Shown: piece after piece, positions 17,207 through 23,689 of the stretch
How positions within the stretch are numbered: position 1 is the first letter of the stretch
How the letters are laid out: every line of letters begins with the position of its first letter
Source: Clostridia bacterium
Lineage (GTDB): Bacteria; Bacillota; Clostridia; Christensenellales; CAG-138
Direction: 5' to 3'
NCBI GenBank assembly: GCA_030527165.1
Contig: JAUNBH010000013.1
Location: 1 to 33,535, forward strand
DNA: 33,535 nt
Notes under the pieces: generated by a model
Databases searched by the model: none
What the model was told of the DNA's origin: nothing
The model's input: the letters and a program-made list of their open reading frames with translations, nothing else
Position numbers and translations under genes: made by a program

Positions 17207-18439
17207 ATGTATTGCACATCATATAGGTGTACGCTGTGCGGCAAGGAGTATCGCTACGACGGGCGCATGCTCACCTGCCCGCATTGCGGCGAGAAGGGCA
17301 TACTGGACATACTGTATGACTACGATGCGATTAGGCGAGATTTCAGCAGGGCATCACTCGAAACATGCGGCGAGCTGAGTTTATTTCGCTTTGCACCGCT
17401 TTTACCACTGAACACAACGGATTTCTCGCCCTTTTTGCGGGTCGGCTGCACGCCGCTGTACAGAACACGCAGCTTGCATAATGTGCTTGGCGTGAGTGCT
17501 GCATACGTCAAAGACGATGGTCATAATCCCACGGGCTCGCTTAAGGATAGGGCGTCCGTTGTCGCTGTAGCGCATGCAATAGAGCTTGGGTATGCCGTAA
17601 TAGCCTGCAGTTCGACGGGCAACGCCGCTTCGTCCTGTGCGGGCAATGCCGCGCGAATGGGGTTAAGCACCGTCATTTTCGTGCCGGAGCGCGCCCCGGA
17701 AGGCAAGCTCGCTCAGTTGCTCATGTATGGAGCGAAAGTGGTGTCCGTAGCCGGTGATTACAGGATGACATTTGAGCTTTCCAAGGCGACGATAGACAAG
17801 TACGGTTGGTATAACCGCAATGCGGGCATCAATCCAGTAATGGTTGAGGGCAAGAAAACCGTTGCCATGGAAGTGGCGGAGCAGCTGCACTGGTTGCCTA
17901 CGGACTGGGTGGCGGTATCAGTCGGCGATGGCTGCACGATTGGCGGCGTGTATCAGGGATTCTACGACTTATACCAAATTGGATTTATAGAGCGCATCCC
18001 GCGCATTCTGGGAGTTCAATCATTCGGCTGCTGCCCGTTTGTTGACGCCCATTTTGCAAAGAGTGAGCTCAAGCCCGCGCTCGAAAACACAATCGCAGAT
18101 TCCATAGCTGTCGGAGTGCCTCGCAACCCGAAGAAGGCTCAGCGGGCTGTGGAGGCCTCGCATGGTGAGTGGATTTCAGTCGGCGATGATGAAATACTTG
18201 CGGCGATGAAGGTCGTTGGCAACTGCGAAGGCGTATTCAGCGAACCGGCCGCTGCTGCTGCAACTGCCGGTGTTGCCGCAGCGGTAGAGCGCGGCATAAT
18301 ATCGCACAACGATAGTGTCACGATACTGAGCACAGGCAGCGGGCTCAAGGATGTAAAGAACGCTCTCACAGCAGTTACTCGCCCAATGCCTTGCGCACCT
18401 ACGTTAGAAGCGCTTGAGCGCAGCGGGTTGTTGAACTAA
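17207..18439 (+). CDS. thrC: Threonine synthase with N-terminal zinc ribbon
   Basis: This 410-residue PLP enzyme converts O-phosphohomoserine to threonine. The PLP lysine is K113 in NPTGSLKDRAS; the phosphate-binding SSTGNAASS loop and GDGCTIGGV segment are present, and the C-terminus has LSTGSGLKD. Residues 8-27 form a C4 ribbon (C8, C11, C24, C27), as in many class II threonine synthases. The ATG at 17207 has GGG-rich sequence upstream and the ribbon begins at once; longer in-frame extensions run back into pepT. No other threonine genes are adjacent, so it is separated from hom/thrB. Cysteate synthase is a relative and a minor alternative. Confidence 0.93.
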   Translation: MYCTSYRCTLCGKEYRYDGRMLTCPHCGEKGILDILYDYDAIRRDFSRASLETCGELSLFRFAPLLPLNTTDFSPFLRVGCTPLYRTRSLHNVLGVSAAYVKDDGHNPTGSLKDRASVVAVAHAIELGYAVIACSSTGNAASSCAGNAARMGLSTVIFVPERAPEGKLAQLLMYGAKVVSVAGDYRMTFELSKATIDKYGWYNRNAGINPVMVEGKKTVAMEVAEQLHWLPTDWVAVSVGDGCTIGGVYQGFYDLYQIGFIERIPRILGVQSFGCCPFVDAHFAKSELKPALENTIADSIAVGVPRNPKKAQRAVEASHGEWISVGDDEILAAMKVVGNCEGVFSEPAAAAATAGVAAAVERGIISHNDSVTILSTGSGLKDVKNALTAVTRPMPCAPTLEALERSGLLN

Positions 18440-18445
18440 ACTAAC

Positions 18446-18498
18446 GGGATTGCAGCCACGCTAACGCGTGGCACCTTGCGACGTCCCTTAACATTTTT
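18446..18498 (+). terminator. Possible terminator after thrC
   Basis: A perfect 7-bp stem GCCACGC/GCGTGGC (18455-18461 with 18466-18472) has a TAAC loop. An outer GGGA/TCCC pair (18446-18449 with 18484-18487) is followed by TTAACATTTTT. The T-run is separated from the inner stem, so termination efficiency is uncertain. The 3' end overlaps the yunB promoter. Confidence 0.45.
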
Positions 18499-18517
18499 GT
18501 GCGCTTTGGCATACAAT
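18489..18517 (+). promoter_or_regulatory. Candidate sigma-E (sporulation) promoter of yunB
   Basis: TAACATT (18489-18495) matches the sigma-E -35 consensus KMATATT at 6 of 7 positions. A 14-base spacer leads to CATACAAT (18510-18517), which matches the -10 consensus fully. In Bacillus subtilis yunB belongs to the mother-cell sigma-E regulon, so promoter class and gene agree. The same bases could be read as a weaker sigma-A promoter (TTAACA, 18 bases, TACAAT). Confidence 0.65.
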
Positions 18518-18522
18518 ATAAC

Positions 18523-19215
18523 ATGGATGACGTTAGAAGGCGTAGGTCGGGTGCGGCACAGAGGCATAATCGGATAGGCGCGATGATGGCTGTGATCATT
18601 GTGACGCTGCTGTTGCTGTATTGCTATATCTCTATTACGTCTAATATGAATCCGGCGGCGGTCACTCTCGCGGAGGCGCGAACGAAGGCAATGGTGACCG
18701 AGGCGCTCAACGACGCCATAATCGATACTGTGGAGCAATATGCAGCCGGAATCGAGCTGTTGGATATAAGCAGAACCGAAGATGGCGTATATTTGATTGT
18801 GGCGAATACCGTGGCGATGAATACGGTTGCAGCGCACTGCATAGAGTTTGCGCAAGACGCAATAGCCGCATTTGCGGAACAGGGAGTATCGGTGCCGCTC
18901 GGGACTATGACAAACATACCCTTTTTAGCGGGTGTCGGGCCACAGGTGAGTTTTAAGTTTGCACCTGTCGGTAGTGTGGAGAGCGACTTTACATCGGAGT
19001 TGACTTCGGCAGGAATCAATCAGACGCTATACAAAGTCAATTTGAAGCTTGCTGCTACTGTGAGCCTTATAATGCCGACGCAAATCAAAACTCTCGACGT
19101 ATCCGCGAGTGCGGCAATAGCCGAGAGCGTCATAGTAGGCGATGTACCGGAGGTTTATACCAACGTACCAGAGGAGGACATGACGAACCTTATACCTACG
19201 GACCCGTTGGATTAG
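18523..19215 (+). CDS. yunB: Sporulation protein YunB
   Basis: This 230-residue protein is homologous to YunB, a mother-cell protein needed for proper spore formation. A basic N-terminus (RRRRSG) precedes one membrane helix (about residues 22-38), then an extracytoplasmic domain. The C-terminal half has the family signature: FKFAPVGSVESDFTSELTSA, GINQT, and AESVIVGDVPEVY. The ATG at 18523 is chosen because the basic segment and helix match the family, but it lies only 5 bases after the -10 element with no binding site, implying a leaderless or near-leaderless message. ATG codons at about 18583, within the helix, are the alternative. Its stop overlaps the convergent thiI stop by 4 bases. Confidence 0.88.
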   Translation: MDDVRRRRSGAAQRHNRIGAMMAVIIVTLLLLYCYISITSNMNPAAVTLAEARTKAMVTEALNDAIIDTVEQYAAGIELLDISRTEDGVYLIVANTVAMNTVAAHCIEFAQDAIAAFAEQGVSVPLGTMTNIPFLAGVGPQVSFKFAPVGSVESDFTSELTSAGINQTLYKVNLKLAATVSLIMPTQIKTLDVSASAAIAESVIVGDVPEVYTNVPEEDMTNLIPTDPLD

Positions 19216-20393
19216 TCCTCATAACGTACACAAATACACTCCGTCTCCGCAATCGCCCTGTCGATCATATCGTCCATACAATCGCTCAAGAGCAGTTCGC
19301 TCTTGCGCAGTGTATCGAGCTTGGGATGTGTAACCGGATGCTGGGGCACGAATACGGTGCAGCAATCCTCATACGGCAGAATTGAGGTTTCAAACGTGTC
19401 AATCCGCTTTGCTATGCGCACGATATCATCTTTATCGAAGCCAATCAGCGGCCTAAACACGGGCATTGAGACTGCGTCGTCGGTTACACACAGGCTGTCT
19501 AAAGTCTGGCTTGCGACCTGCGCTATCGCTTCGCCCGTCACGAGCGCGCGCGCTCCGTCTGACGCCGCAATTCTCTCGGCAATACGCATCATCAGGCGTC
19601 GCATAAGCACGGTAGTCTCTTTTGAGGGACAACTGTCGTATATGGCGAGCTGGATCTCGGTAAAAGGTACGAGATGCAGCTTGACCTCGCCTGTATAGCG
19701 CGCCAGCAGACGAGCGAGATCGACGACTTTGTCGCGCGCGCGCACGCTGGTGTAGGGGTAGCTGAAGAAATGCACCGCTGACAATTCAACGCCCCTTCGC
19801 GCAACCATGTAACCCGCGACCGGACTGTCTATGCCGCCGGAAAGCAGCAGCGCACAACGTCCTGCGGTGCCGGTTGGCATACCGCCTGCAGCGGGGATTA
19901 CATCCGTGTATATGTACGCGAAATCGCGTATCTCAACGGTCAGTTCTATTTGCGGCCGCTTTACGTTTACGCTCACGCCGTCATAATTGTGAAGTATATA
20001 TGCACCAAGCTCTCTGCAGAGCGTCATCGAGTCCATGTGGAAGGACTTGTCTGAGCGCTTGGCAAATACTTTGAAGGTGCTATCGCCGGTTGACGCTACC
20101 CGTGTTCTTATGAGGTTCAGCGCGGTGTCGGCTATTGTCGCGTAATCTTTGTTTACGGCGACTGCCGGACTGATGGAATGTATGCCAAACACGCGTGTGA
20201 GCGAGTCTAAGACGCCGGGCAAGTGTTCATCGTCAATGCCGAATACGAATATGCGCCCTTGCTCTCGGGTGACGTTAGCGCCAAGTGAGTCGGTAACCTG
20301 CTTGATGCGTTGGAGCAGGGCGCGCTCAAAGTAAGGCCTGTTTAAGCCCTTGAGGTGTATCTCGCCATATCTGATCAACAGTACGTTTTCCAT
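19212..20393 (-). CDS. thiI: tRNA 4-thiouridine sulfurtransferase ThiI
   Basis: This 393-residue enzyme adenylates and thiolates U8 of tRNA, and in many bacteria also supplies sulfur for the thiamine thiazole. It has an N-terminal ferredoxin-like/THUMP region and the PP-loop SGGIDS at residues 185-190, followed by the EDCCTVFVPQHPVT segment near the end. There is no C-terminal rhodanese domain, as in Bacillus, so sulfur should come straight from a partner cysteine desulfurase. The partner is encoded immediately upstream, its stop one base before the ATG of this gene. AAGG on the minus strand supports the start at 20393. No terminator separates it from yunB. Confidence 0.96.
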   Translation of the reverse strand: MENVLLIRYGEIHLKGLNRPYFERALLQRIKQVTDSLGANVTREQGRIFVFGIDDEHLPGVLDSLTRVFGIHSISPAVAVNKDYATIADTALNLIRTRVASTGDSTFKVFAKRSDKSFHMDSMTLCRELGAYILHNYDGVSVNVKRPQIELTVEIRDFAYIYTDVIPAAGGMPTGTAGRCALLLSGGIDSPVAGYMVARRGVELSAVHFFSYPYTSVRARDKVVDLARLLARYTGEVKLHLVPFTEIQLAIYDSCPSKETTVLMRRLMMRIAERIAASDGARALVTGEAIAQVASQTLDSLCVTDDAVSMPVFRPLIGFDKDDIVRIAKRIDTFETSILPYEDCCTVFVPQHPVTHPKLDTLRKSELLLSDCMDDMIDRAIAETECICVRYED

Positions 20394-20394
20394 T

Positions 20395-21546
20395 TTACCT
20401 TCGTTTGTATCTCCTCAATATAGTCACAATATTGCGGACGGCGCTTGCAACCTCATCCATCTCCTCGGGCCTGTTTAGAGGTGAGAAGCTGAATCTTACT
20501 GCGCTGTCTTGTCGCTTGGAGTTGAGCCCCATGGCGGACAAAACTCGGTTTGGCCCGCTCTTGTGAGCTGAACAGGCGGAACCTGTCGACACGATTATAC
20601 CCTTTTCTTCGAGCGCGTGCAGCATAACTTCACCACGCACACCCAAAAAAGATACATTGAGTATGTGTGGTGCGCCCGCGACCGGTGCCGGCCCATTGAC
20701 AAGCACATCATCAATGCGTAGCAGATGCTCCGCAAGTCTGAGCTTGCATGCGCGCATCGTGTCAACAGAGGAACTCTCATTTGCTGCGTTGATTTCAATC
20801 GCTTTCTCCATTGCCATGATGCCGGGAGTATTGAGCGTACCGCTTCTAAGCCCGTTTTCCTGACCGCCGCCGGTTTGGCCGCCCAAAAACCGCACGTTCT
20901 TTGCCACATATAGAGCGCCTATGCCCTTTGGAGCATGGAATTTATGTCCGCTTATAGAGAACATATCACAGTACCTGGCGTTGAATGGAACCTTCAAAAA
21001 GCCCTGTACGCCGTCAACGTGAAATACAGCGTTAGGTACAGCGCGTTTTGTAAGCGTGTAAAGCTTTTCTATGTCATTGATAGCGCCTATTTCGTTATTC
21101 ACCAGCATTATACTGACCAATTGCAAGTCCGGGGATAGCAGCTCGCCAAAAGCTTCGATGTCAATGCAGCCCGTTGGCGTGACCGGTGCGGTTTTTATAT
21201 CGTAACCAAGCGCAGAATACTTTGCTGCCGTGTCATAAACGGACGGATGCTCTGCGGCGCCGACTATTATGCGACCCGTGCCGCGCATGGCGGCCAGAGC
21301 GCCTGAGAACGCAGCATTGTTGCTCTCGGTAGCGCCGGATGTAAATACGATGGAGCCGTTTTGCGTCCCGTGCAAACCCAGCGCATCCAATACGCGCTTA
21401 CGCGCACGGTTCACAGCCTTCTCAACCTCCGCGGCGGGAGCGTATGCGCCCGACGGGTTGAAATACTGTTCTGTCATATAGTAACGTGCGACTTCTCCCA
21501 CTCCGTCAAATACGGGCGTCGTCGCGCTGTTGTCCAAGTAAATCAT
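20395..21546 (-). CDS. Cysteine desulfurase (NifS/IscS-like, ThiI partner)
   Basis: This 383-residue class V aminotransferase-fold enzyme releases sulfur from cysteine as an enzyme persulfide. It opens with IYLDNSATTP; H100 in the AEHPSV segment stacks on the cofactor; PLP binds K202 in SISGHKFHAPKG; and the persulfide cysteine is C325 in STGSACSAHKSG. Start is the ATG at 21546, behind AAGAGG 8 bases upstream on the minus strand; a TTG two codons earlier is also open. Its direct linkage to a rhodanese-less thiI parallels the dedicated NifZ-ThiI pair of Bacillus, so the main job is probably 4-thiouridine synthesis rather than Fe-S cluster supply. Confidence 0.95.
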   Translation of the reverse strand: MIYLDNSATTPVFDGVGEVARYYMTEQYFNPSGAYAPAAEVEKAVNRARKRVLDALGLHGTQNGSIVFTSGATESNNAAFSGALAAMRGTGRIIVGAAEHPSVYDTAAKYSALGYDIKTAPVTPTGCIDIEAFGELLSPDLQLVSIMLVNNEIGAINDIEKLYTLTKRAVPNAVFHVDGVQGFLKVPFNARYCDMFSISGHKFHAPKGIGALYVAKNVRFLGGQTGGGQENGLRSGTLNTPGIMAMEKAIEINAANESSSVDTMRACKLRLAEHLLRIDDVLVNGPAPVAGAPHILNVSFLGVRGEVMLHALEEKGIIVSTGSACSAHKSGPNRVLSAMGLNSKRQDSAVRFSFSPLNRPEEMDEVASAVRNIVTILRRYKRR

Positions 21547-21701
21547 AAGCAAAACCTCTTATAAGATTATGAGTAAACTCATATATCACATATATGCAAT
21601 GCAGCTTAAAACCGCAACAACGACCTTATGATAACACAATAACATGGAATATGAAATGAGTTTTTGTTCTCATTGTATATGATTCTGAAGAGAAAAAAGT
21701 A

Positions 21702-21730
21702 GTGACATCGTAGAAAAAGCGTGCTATAAT
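21702..21730 (+). promoter_or_regulatory. Probable sigma-A promoter of the tRNA-Thr/tRNA-Pro unit
   Basis: GTGACA (21702-21707, one mismatch to TTGACA), a 17-base spacer, and a perfect TATAAT (21725-21730) with extended -10 TGC. It starts 14 bases upstream of the tRNA-Thr gene. Confidence 0.85.
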
Positions 21731-21743
21731 CCAATTCGTCAGC

Positions 21744-21819
21744 GCCAATGTAGCTCAGTTGGTAGAGCAGCTCACTCGTAATGAGCAGGTCTGGGGTTCG
21801 AGTCCCCACATTGGCTCCA
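21744..21819 (+). tRNA. tRNA-Thr (anticodon CGT)
   Basis: The acceptor stem pairs GCCAATG (21744-21750) with CATTGGC (21809-21815), followed by discriminator T and an encoded CCA (21817-21819). The anticodon stem GCTCA/TGAGC closes the loop CTCGTAA, giving anticodon CGT at 21777-21779. The T-arm contains GGTTCGAGTCC. It reads ACG codons and is followed 6 bases later by tRNA-Pro in the same transcript. Confidence 0.97.
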
Positions 21820-21825
21820 TTTTTA

Positions 21826-21902
21826 CGAGGCGTAGCGCAGTTTGGTAGCGCGCTTGGTTCGGGACCAAGAGGTCGCAAGTTCAAATCTTGTCGCCTCGAC
21901 CA
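21826..21902 (+). tRNA. tRNA-Pro (anticodon CGG)
   Basis: The acceptor stem pairs CGAGGCG (21826-21832) with CGCCTCG (21892-21898), followed by discriminator A and encoded CCA (21900-21902). The anticodon stem CTTGG/CCAAG closes TTCGGGA, giving anticodon CGG at 21860-21862. The T-arm has AGTTCAAATCT. It reads CCG codons and ends directly against a terminator. Confidence 0.97.
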
Positions 21903-21903
21903 C

Positions 21904-21940
21904 GTCGTCGCAAGCTAGATATCGCTTGCGGCGGCTTTTC
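21904..21940 (+). terminator. Intrinsic terminator of the tRNA-Thr/tRNA-Pro unit
   Basis: A 12-bp stem (21904-21915 with 21924-21935, including two G-T pairs) around loop TAGATATC is followed by TTTTC. The 5' arm starts one base after the tRNA-Pro CCA. It is nearly identical to the terminator of tRNA-Leu at 23446-23482. Confidence 0.92.
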
Positions 21941-22522
21941 TATTCTCTGCAGTAAAAAGCCCTATGCACCACTTCGCTGTGGCTCCTTCTCGCAAAAAGT
22001 CACACTTGCTGCACCTATGCCCTTATGAGCGCGGGCATAACCTTCCCGCTGTGTTACCAATTTTCTGTGGCTTCACCTGCGGGCTGGAATACCTAAACCG
22101 ACGACATGCCAACAGCGTGATGCTGCACCCGATATCGCAACTCACCTTTGCGAGTTACGATATCTTTATGGCAGAAACACCCGTATCGCTTTTATCAACG
22201 TAATCCAGTTTAAAATCCAGATTCCAGGGTCTTCCTGTTTCTTGCGACGCATCTGCAGAAACTTTTCGCGTGCTCAGAGCTTCATGGTGACTTCGCATAA
22301 CACAGTATCTTTCCGACACCATACCCGACGTATCGGTTTGCGCATTCAAGGCCGATGAGAACGCAGAAGCGATATGGGATTATACTGCCAGACGCATTCC
22401 CATAATGCTTATTCGATTGGTACTTATTTGTCGCACAGAATAGACATCGTATCTTGTAACTTGCTTTATCTTCACGCTTATAGTAGGGTGGTGATGAACT
22501 GATTGTATCTTTGGAGGCTATT
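21941..22522 (+). other. Gene-poor, hairpin-containing intergenic stretch
   Basis: No credible protein gene is visible in these 580 bases: open frames on either strand lack ribosome binding sites and show no family motifs. Two clear inverted repeats are present: TATGCCC/GGGCATA (22016-22022 with 22033-22039) and a longer one at 22131-22164. In the latter GATATCG and AACTC pair with GAGTT and CGATATC across one mismatched pair, followed by TTTATGG. Nothing else is recognised. A structured noncoding RNA or decayed element is possible. Confidence 0.5.
22454..22484 (+). promoter_or_regulatory. Possible promoter of the TIGR04076-like gene
   Basis: TTGTAA (22454-22459) and TATAGT (22479-22484) are separated by 19 bases, which is longer than usual. 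It lies about 40 bases upstream of the coding start. Weak evidence. Confidence 0.3.
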
Positions 22523-22873
22523 ATGAGAAAGTGGTACGCAGAAGAGTATGAGTTTGTAATAGAGGTCAAGGGATTTCTCAACAGCGACACGACCGAAGGT
22601 TACTGCCGCAATGGCGAGGAGCCGGGGGATGTGTATGCTTGCACATATGGTTGCCCGGTAAACGGCGAAGGTCAGGGAATCTGTTCAAAAGTGATGATGG
22701 TATTGTTTCCCATCATGGAGGCGGTCAGAAGCGGGGGAGACTTGATGAATATTGGCGGCAGCGGCATGTACAGCAAGACCGTTGTGTGTCCTGACGGCTG
22801 TGTCATATTCCAACTGACCGCGCGACCTCTTGGAAACGCAAATTTTTATGTGGGGGGTTTTATTGGGCAATAG
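22523..22873 (+). CDS. TIGR04076-like small protein of unknown function
   Basis: This 116-residue protein resembles the TIGR04076 family, which has no assigned function. Visible features are an N-terminal EYEFVIEVKGF strand, a cysteine-containing middle (ACTYGCPVNGEGQGICSKV), the MMVLFPIMEAVRSGGDL helix and a C-terminal CPDGCVIFQLTAR strand pair. The C-terminal tail is slightly longer than the core I expect. The ATG at 22523 is fixed by GGAGG at 22513-22517; a few upstream in-frame codons add nothing. It stands alone between the tRNA-Pro terminator and a structured noncoding segment, with no functional neighbours. Four cysteines might bind metal, which is inference only. Confidence 0.75.
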   Translation: MRKWYAEEYEFVIEVKGFLNSDTTEGYCRNGEEPGDVYACTYGCPVNGEGQGICSKVMMVLFPIMEAVRSGGDLMNIGGSGMYSKTVVCPDGCVIFQLTARPLGNANFYVGGFIGQ

Positions 22874-22888
22874 CGGTGATGCTCGCTT

Positions 22889-23028
22889 AAAAAGCTGTTA
22901 CGCACTGCATTGCCGCCGAGACGTAACGAGGCAGGTGAGAGCCTTCCGACTCTGCCCGGCGCGATGTCGTAGAACTCGCAAATGCGCCCGTCTTTCACTA
23001 TGTCGAATGGGCGCATTTGCTTTCGAGT
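22889..23028. other. Structured noncoding segment with a 12-bp perfect inverted repeat
   Basis: GCAAATGCGCCC (22978-22989) pairs perfectly with GGGCGCATTTGC (23009-23020) across a 19-base loop, and ACTC/GAGT extends it beyond a 4-base bulge. Upstream, GTTACG (22893 region) can pair with CGTAAC (22922 region), and GGCAG with CTGCC near 22930-22957. No U-tract follows on either strand, so a simple terminator is not the best reading. It lies 3' to two convergent genes. Candidate RNA or repeated extragenic element; family unknown. Confidence 0.5.
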
Positions 23029-23042
23029 CAACGCTGTTACCG

Positions 23043-23246
23043 TCAATCCGTGATATCCCTTTTCTTTACAACGGGCGCGGGGATGGGATAGAGCTCCTGA
23101 TAGGCGTCAGCCTCAGCTTCAGTGTGAATCGGCGTGGGAATGAGCCCTGTGCAATCGCAGAGTGAGGCCGTACTGTTTATATCGTAGTAAGCCAGCTCAT
23201 TGGCGTCGAGCTTTGGCCTTCGCTTATTGTCAGGTAAATGGTTCAT
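23043..23246 (-). CDS. Small conserved-looking protein of unknown function
   Basis: This minus-strand frame encodes 67 residues: a basic start (MNHLPDNKRRPKLDANE), a tyrosine-rich AYYDINSTASLCDCTGL segment with two cysteines, then an acidic, proline-containing stretch (IPTPIHTEAEADAYQELYPIP). It has no membrane helix. GGAGG sits 7 bases upstream of the ATG at 23246, the strongest reason to believe it is translated. No family is recognised with certainty. It converges on the TIGR04076-like gene, with the large inverted repeat just beyond its stop, and is divergent from tRNA-Leu. Its function cannot be inferred from context. Confidence 0.65.
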   Translation of the reverse strand: MNHLPDNKRRPKLDANELAYYDINSTASLCDCTGLIPTPIHTEAEADAYQELYPIPAPVVKKRDITD

Positions 23247-23317
23247 ATTAGTGCCTCCGTCGTTTTGGTATTAGGTATTATGGTTGAGTTGCGTGAAGAT
23301 CATTCGTTAAAAACAGT

Positions 23318-23346
23318 TTGCATTTCCATGCTTTGTATGCTAATAT
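23318..23346 (+). promoter_or_regulatory. Probable promoter of tRNA-Leu
   Basis: TTGCAT (23318-23323), a 17-base spacer and TAATAT (23341-23346) with extended -10 TGC (23338-23340), ending 11 bases before the tRNA. Confidence 0.65.
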
Positions 23347-23357
23347 AACCCGTGTTA

Positions 23358-23444
23358 GCCGAAGTGATGGAATTGGCAGACGTGACGGACTCAAAATCCG
23401 TTGGTAGCGATACCGTGTGGGTTCGAGTCCCACCTTCGGCACCA
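23358..23444 (+). tRNA. tRNA-Leu (anticodon CAA)
   Basis: An 87-base class II tRNA with a long variable arm. The acceptor stem pairs GCCGAAG (23358-23364) with CTTCGGC (23434-23440), followed by discriminator A and encoded CCA (23442-23444). The anticodon loop CTCAAAA, closed by ACGGA/TCCGT-type pairing, gives anticodon CAA at 23392-23394, reading TTG codons. The T-arm contains GGTTCGAGTCCC. Confidence 0.97.
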
Positions 23445-23445
23445 C

Positions 23446-23482
23446 GTCGCCGCAAGCTACATATTGCTTGCGGCGGCTTTTT
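23446..23482 (+). terminator. Intrinsic terminator of tRNA-Leu
   Basis: A 12-bp stem (23446-23457 with 23466-23477, one G-T pair), loop TACATATT and a TTTTT run (23478-23482). It begins two bases after the tRNA CCA end and is a near-copy of the terminator at 21904-21940. Confidence 0.93.
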
Positions 23483-23689
23483 GACGCAGTTTGTTTCCGG
23501 GAATGCCGATTTGCGGATGCATCCTGATTAAGATAGGGCAGATGCTTCCTTAGCTGATTGTGCAATGCGAGACGATGTGATATGTTTACTCTCTAACTCA
23601 CTATCACGCTTAAGCTGTGCCTGGTCTTGCGCCGGCACAATGTATTCCGGTCTGCGGCAAATGGCTGAGGCGTGCATGGACTCTGAGTA

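Noticed and set aside
21964-22203. Plus-strand 79-residue open frame after the tRNA-Pro terminator
   Set aside because: No ribosome binding site, no family motif, rich in His/Leu/Pro and running through hairpins; treated as noncoding.
22282-22590. Minus-strand 102-residue open frame
   Set aside because: It overlaps the well-supported start of the TIGR04076-like gene on the other strand and has no recognisable features.
22846-23046. Minus-strand 66-residue open frame
   Set aside because: It spans the large inverted repeat, overlaps the TIGR04076-like gene and the small minus-strand gene, has no ribosome binding site and looks like the shadow of a structured element.
21904-23482. Possible integrated element bounded by tRNA-derived attachment repeats
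   Set aside because: The repeated sequence is the terminator rather than a tRNA 3' end, and no integrase, transposase or phage gene lies between.
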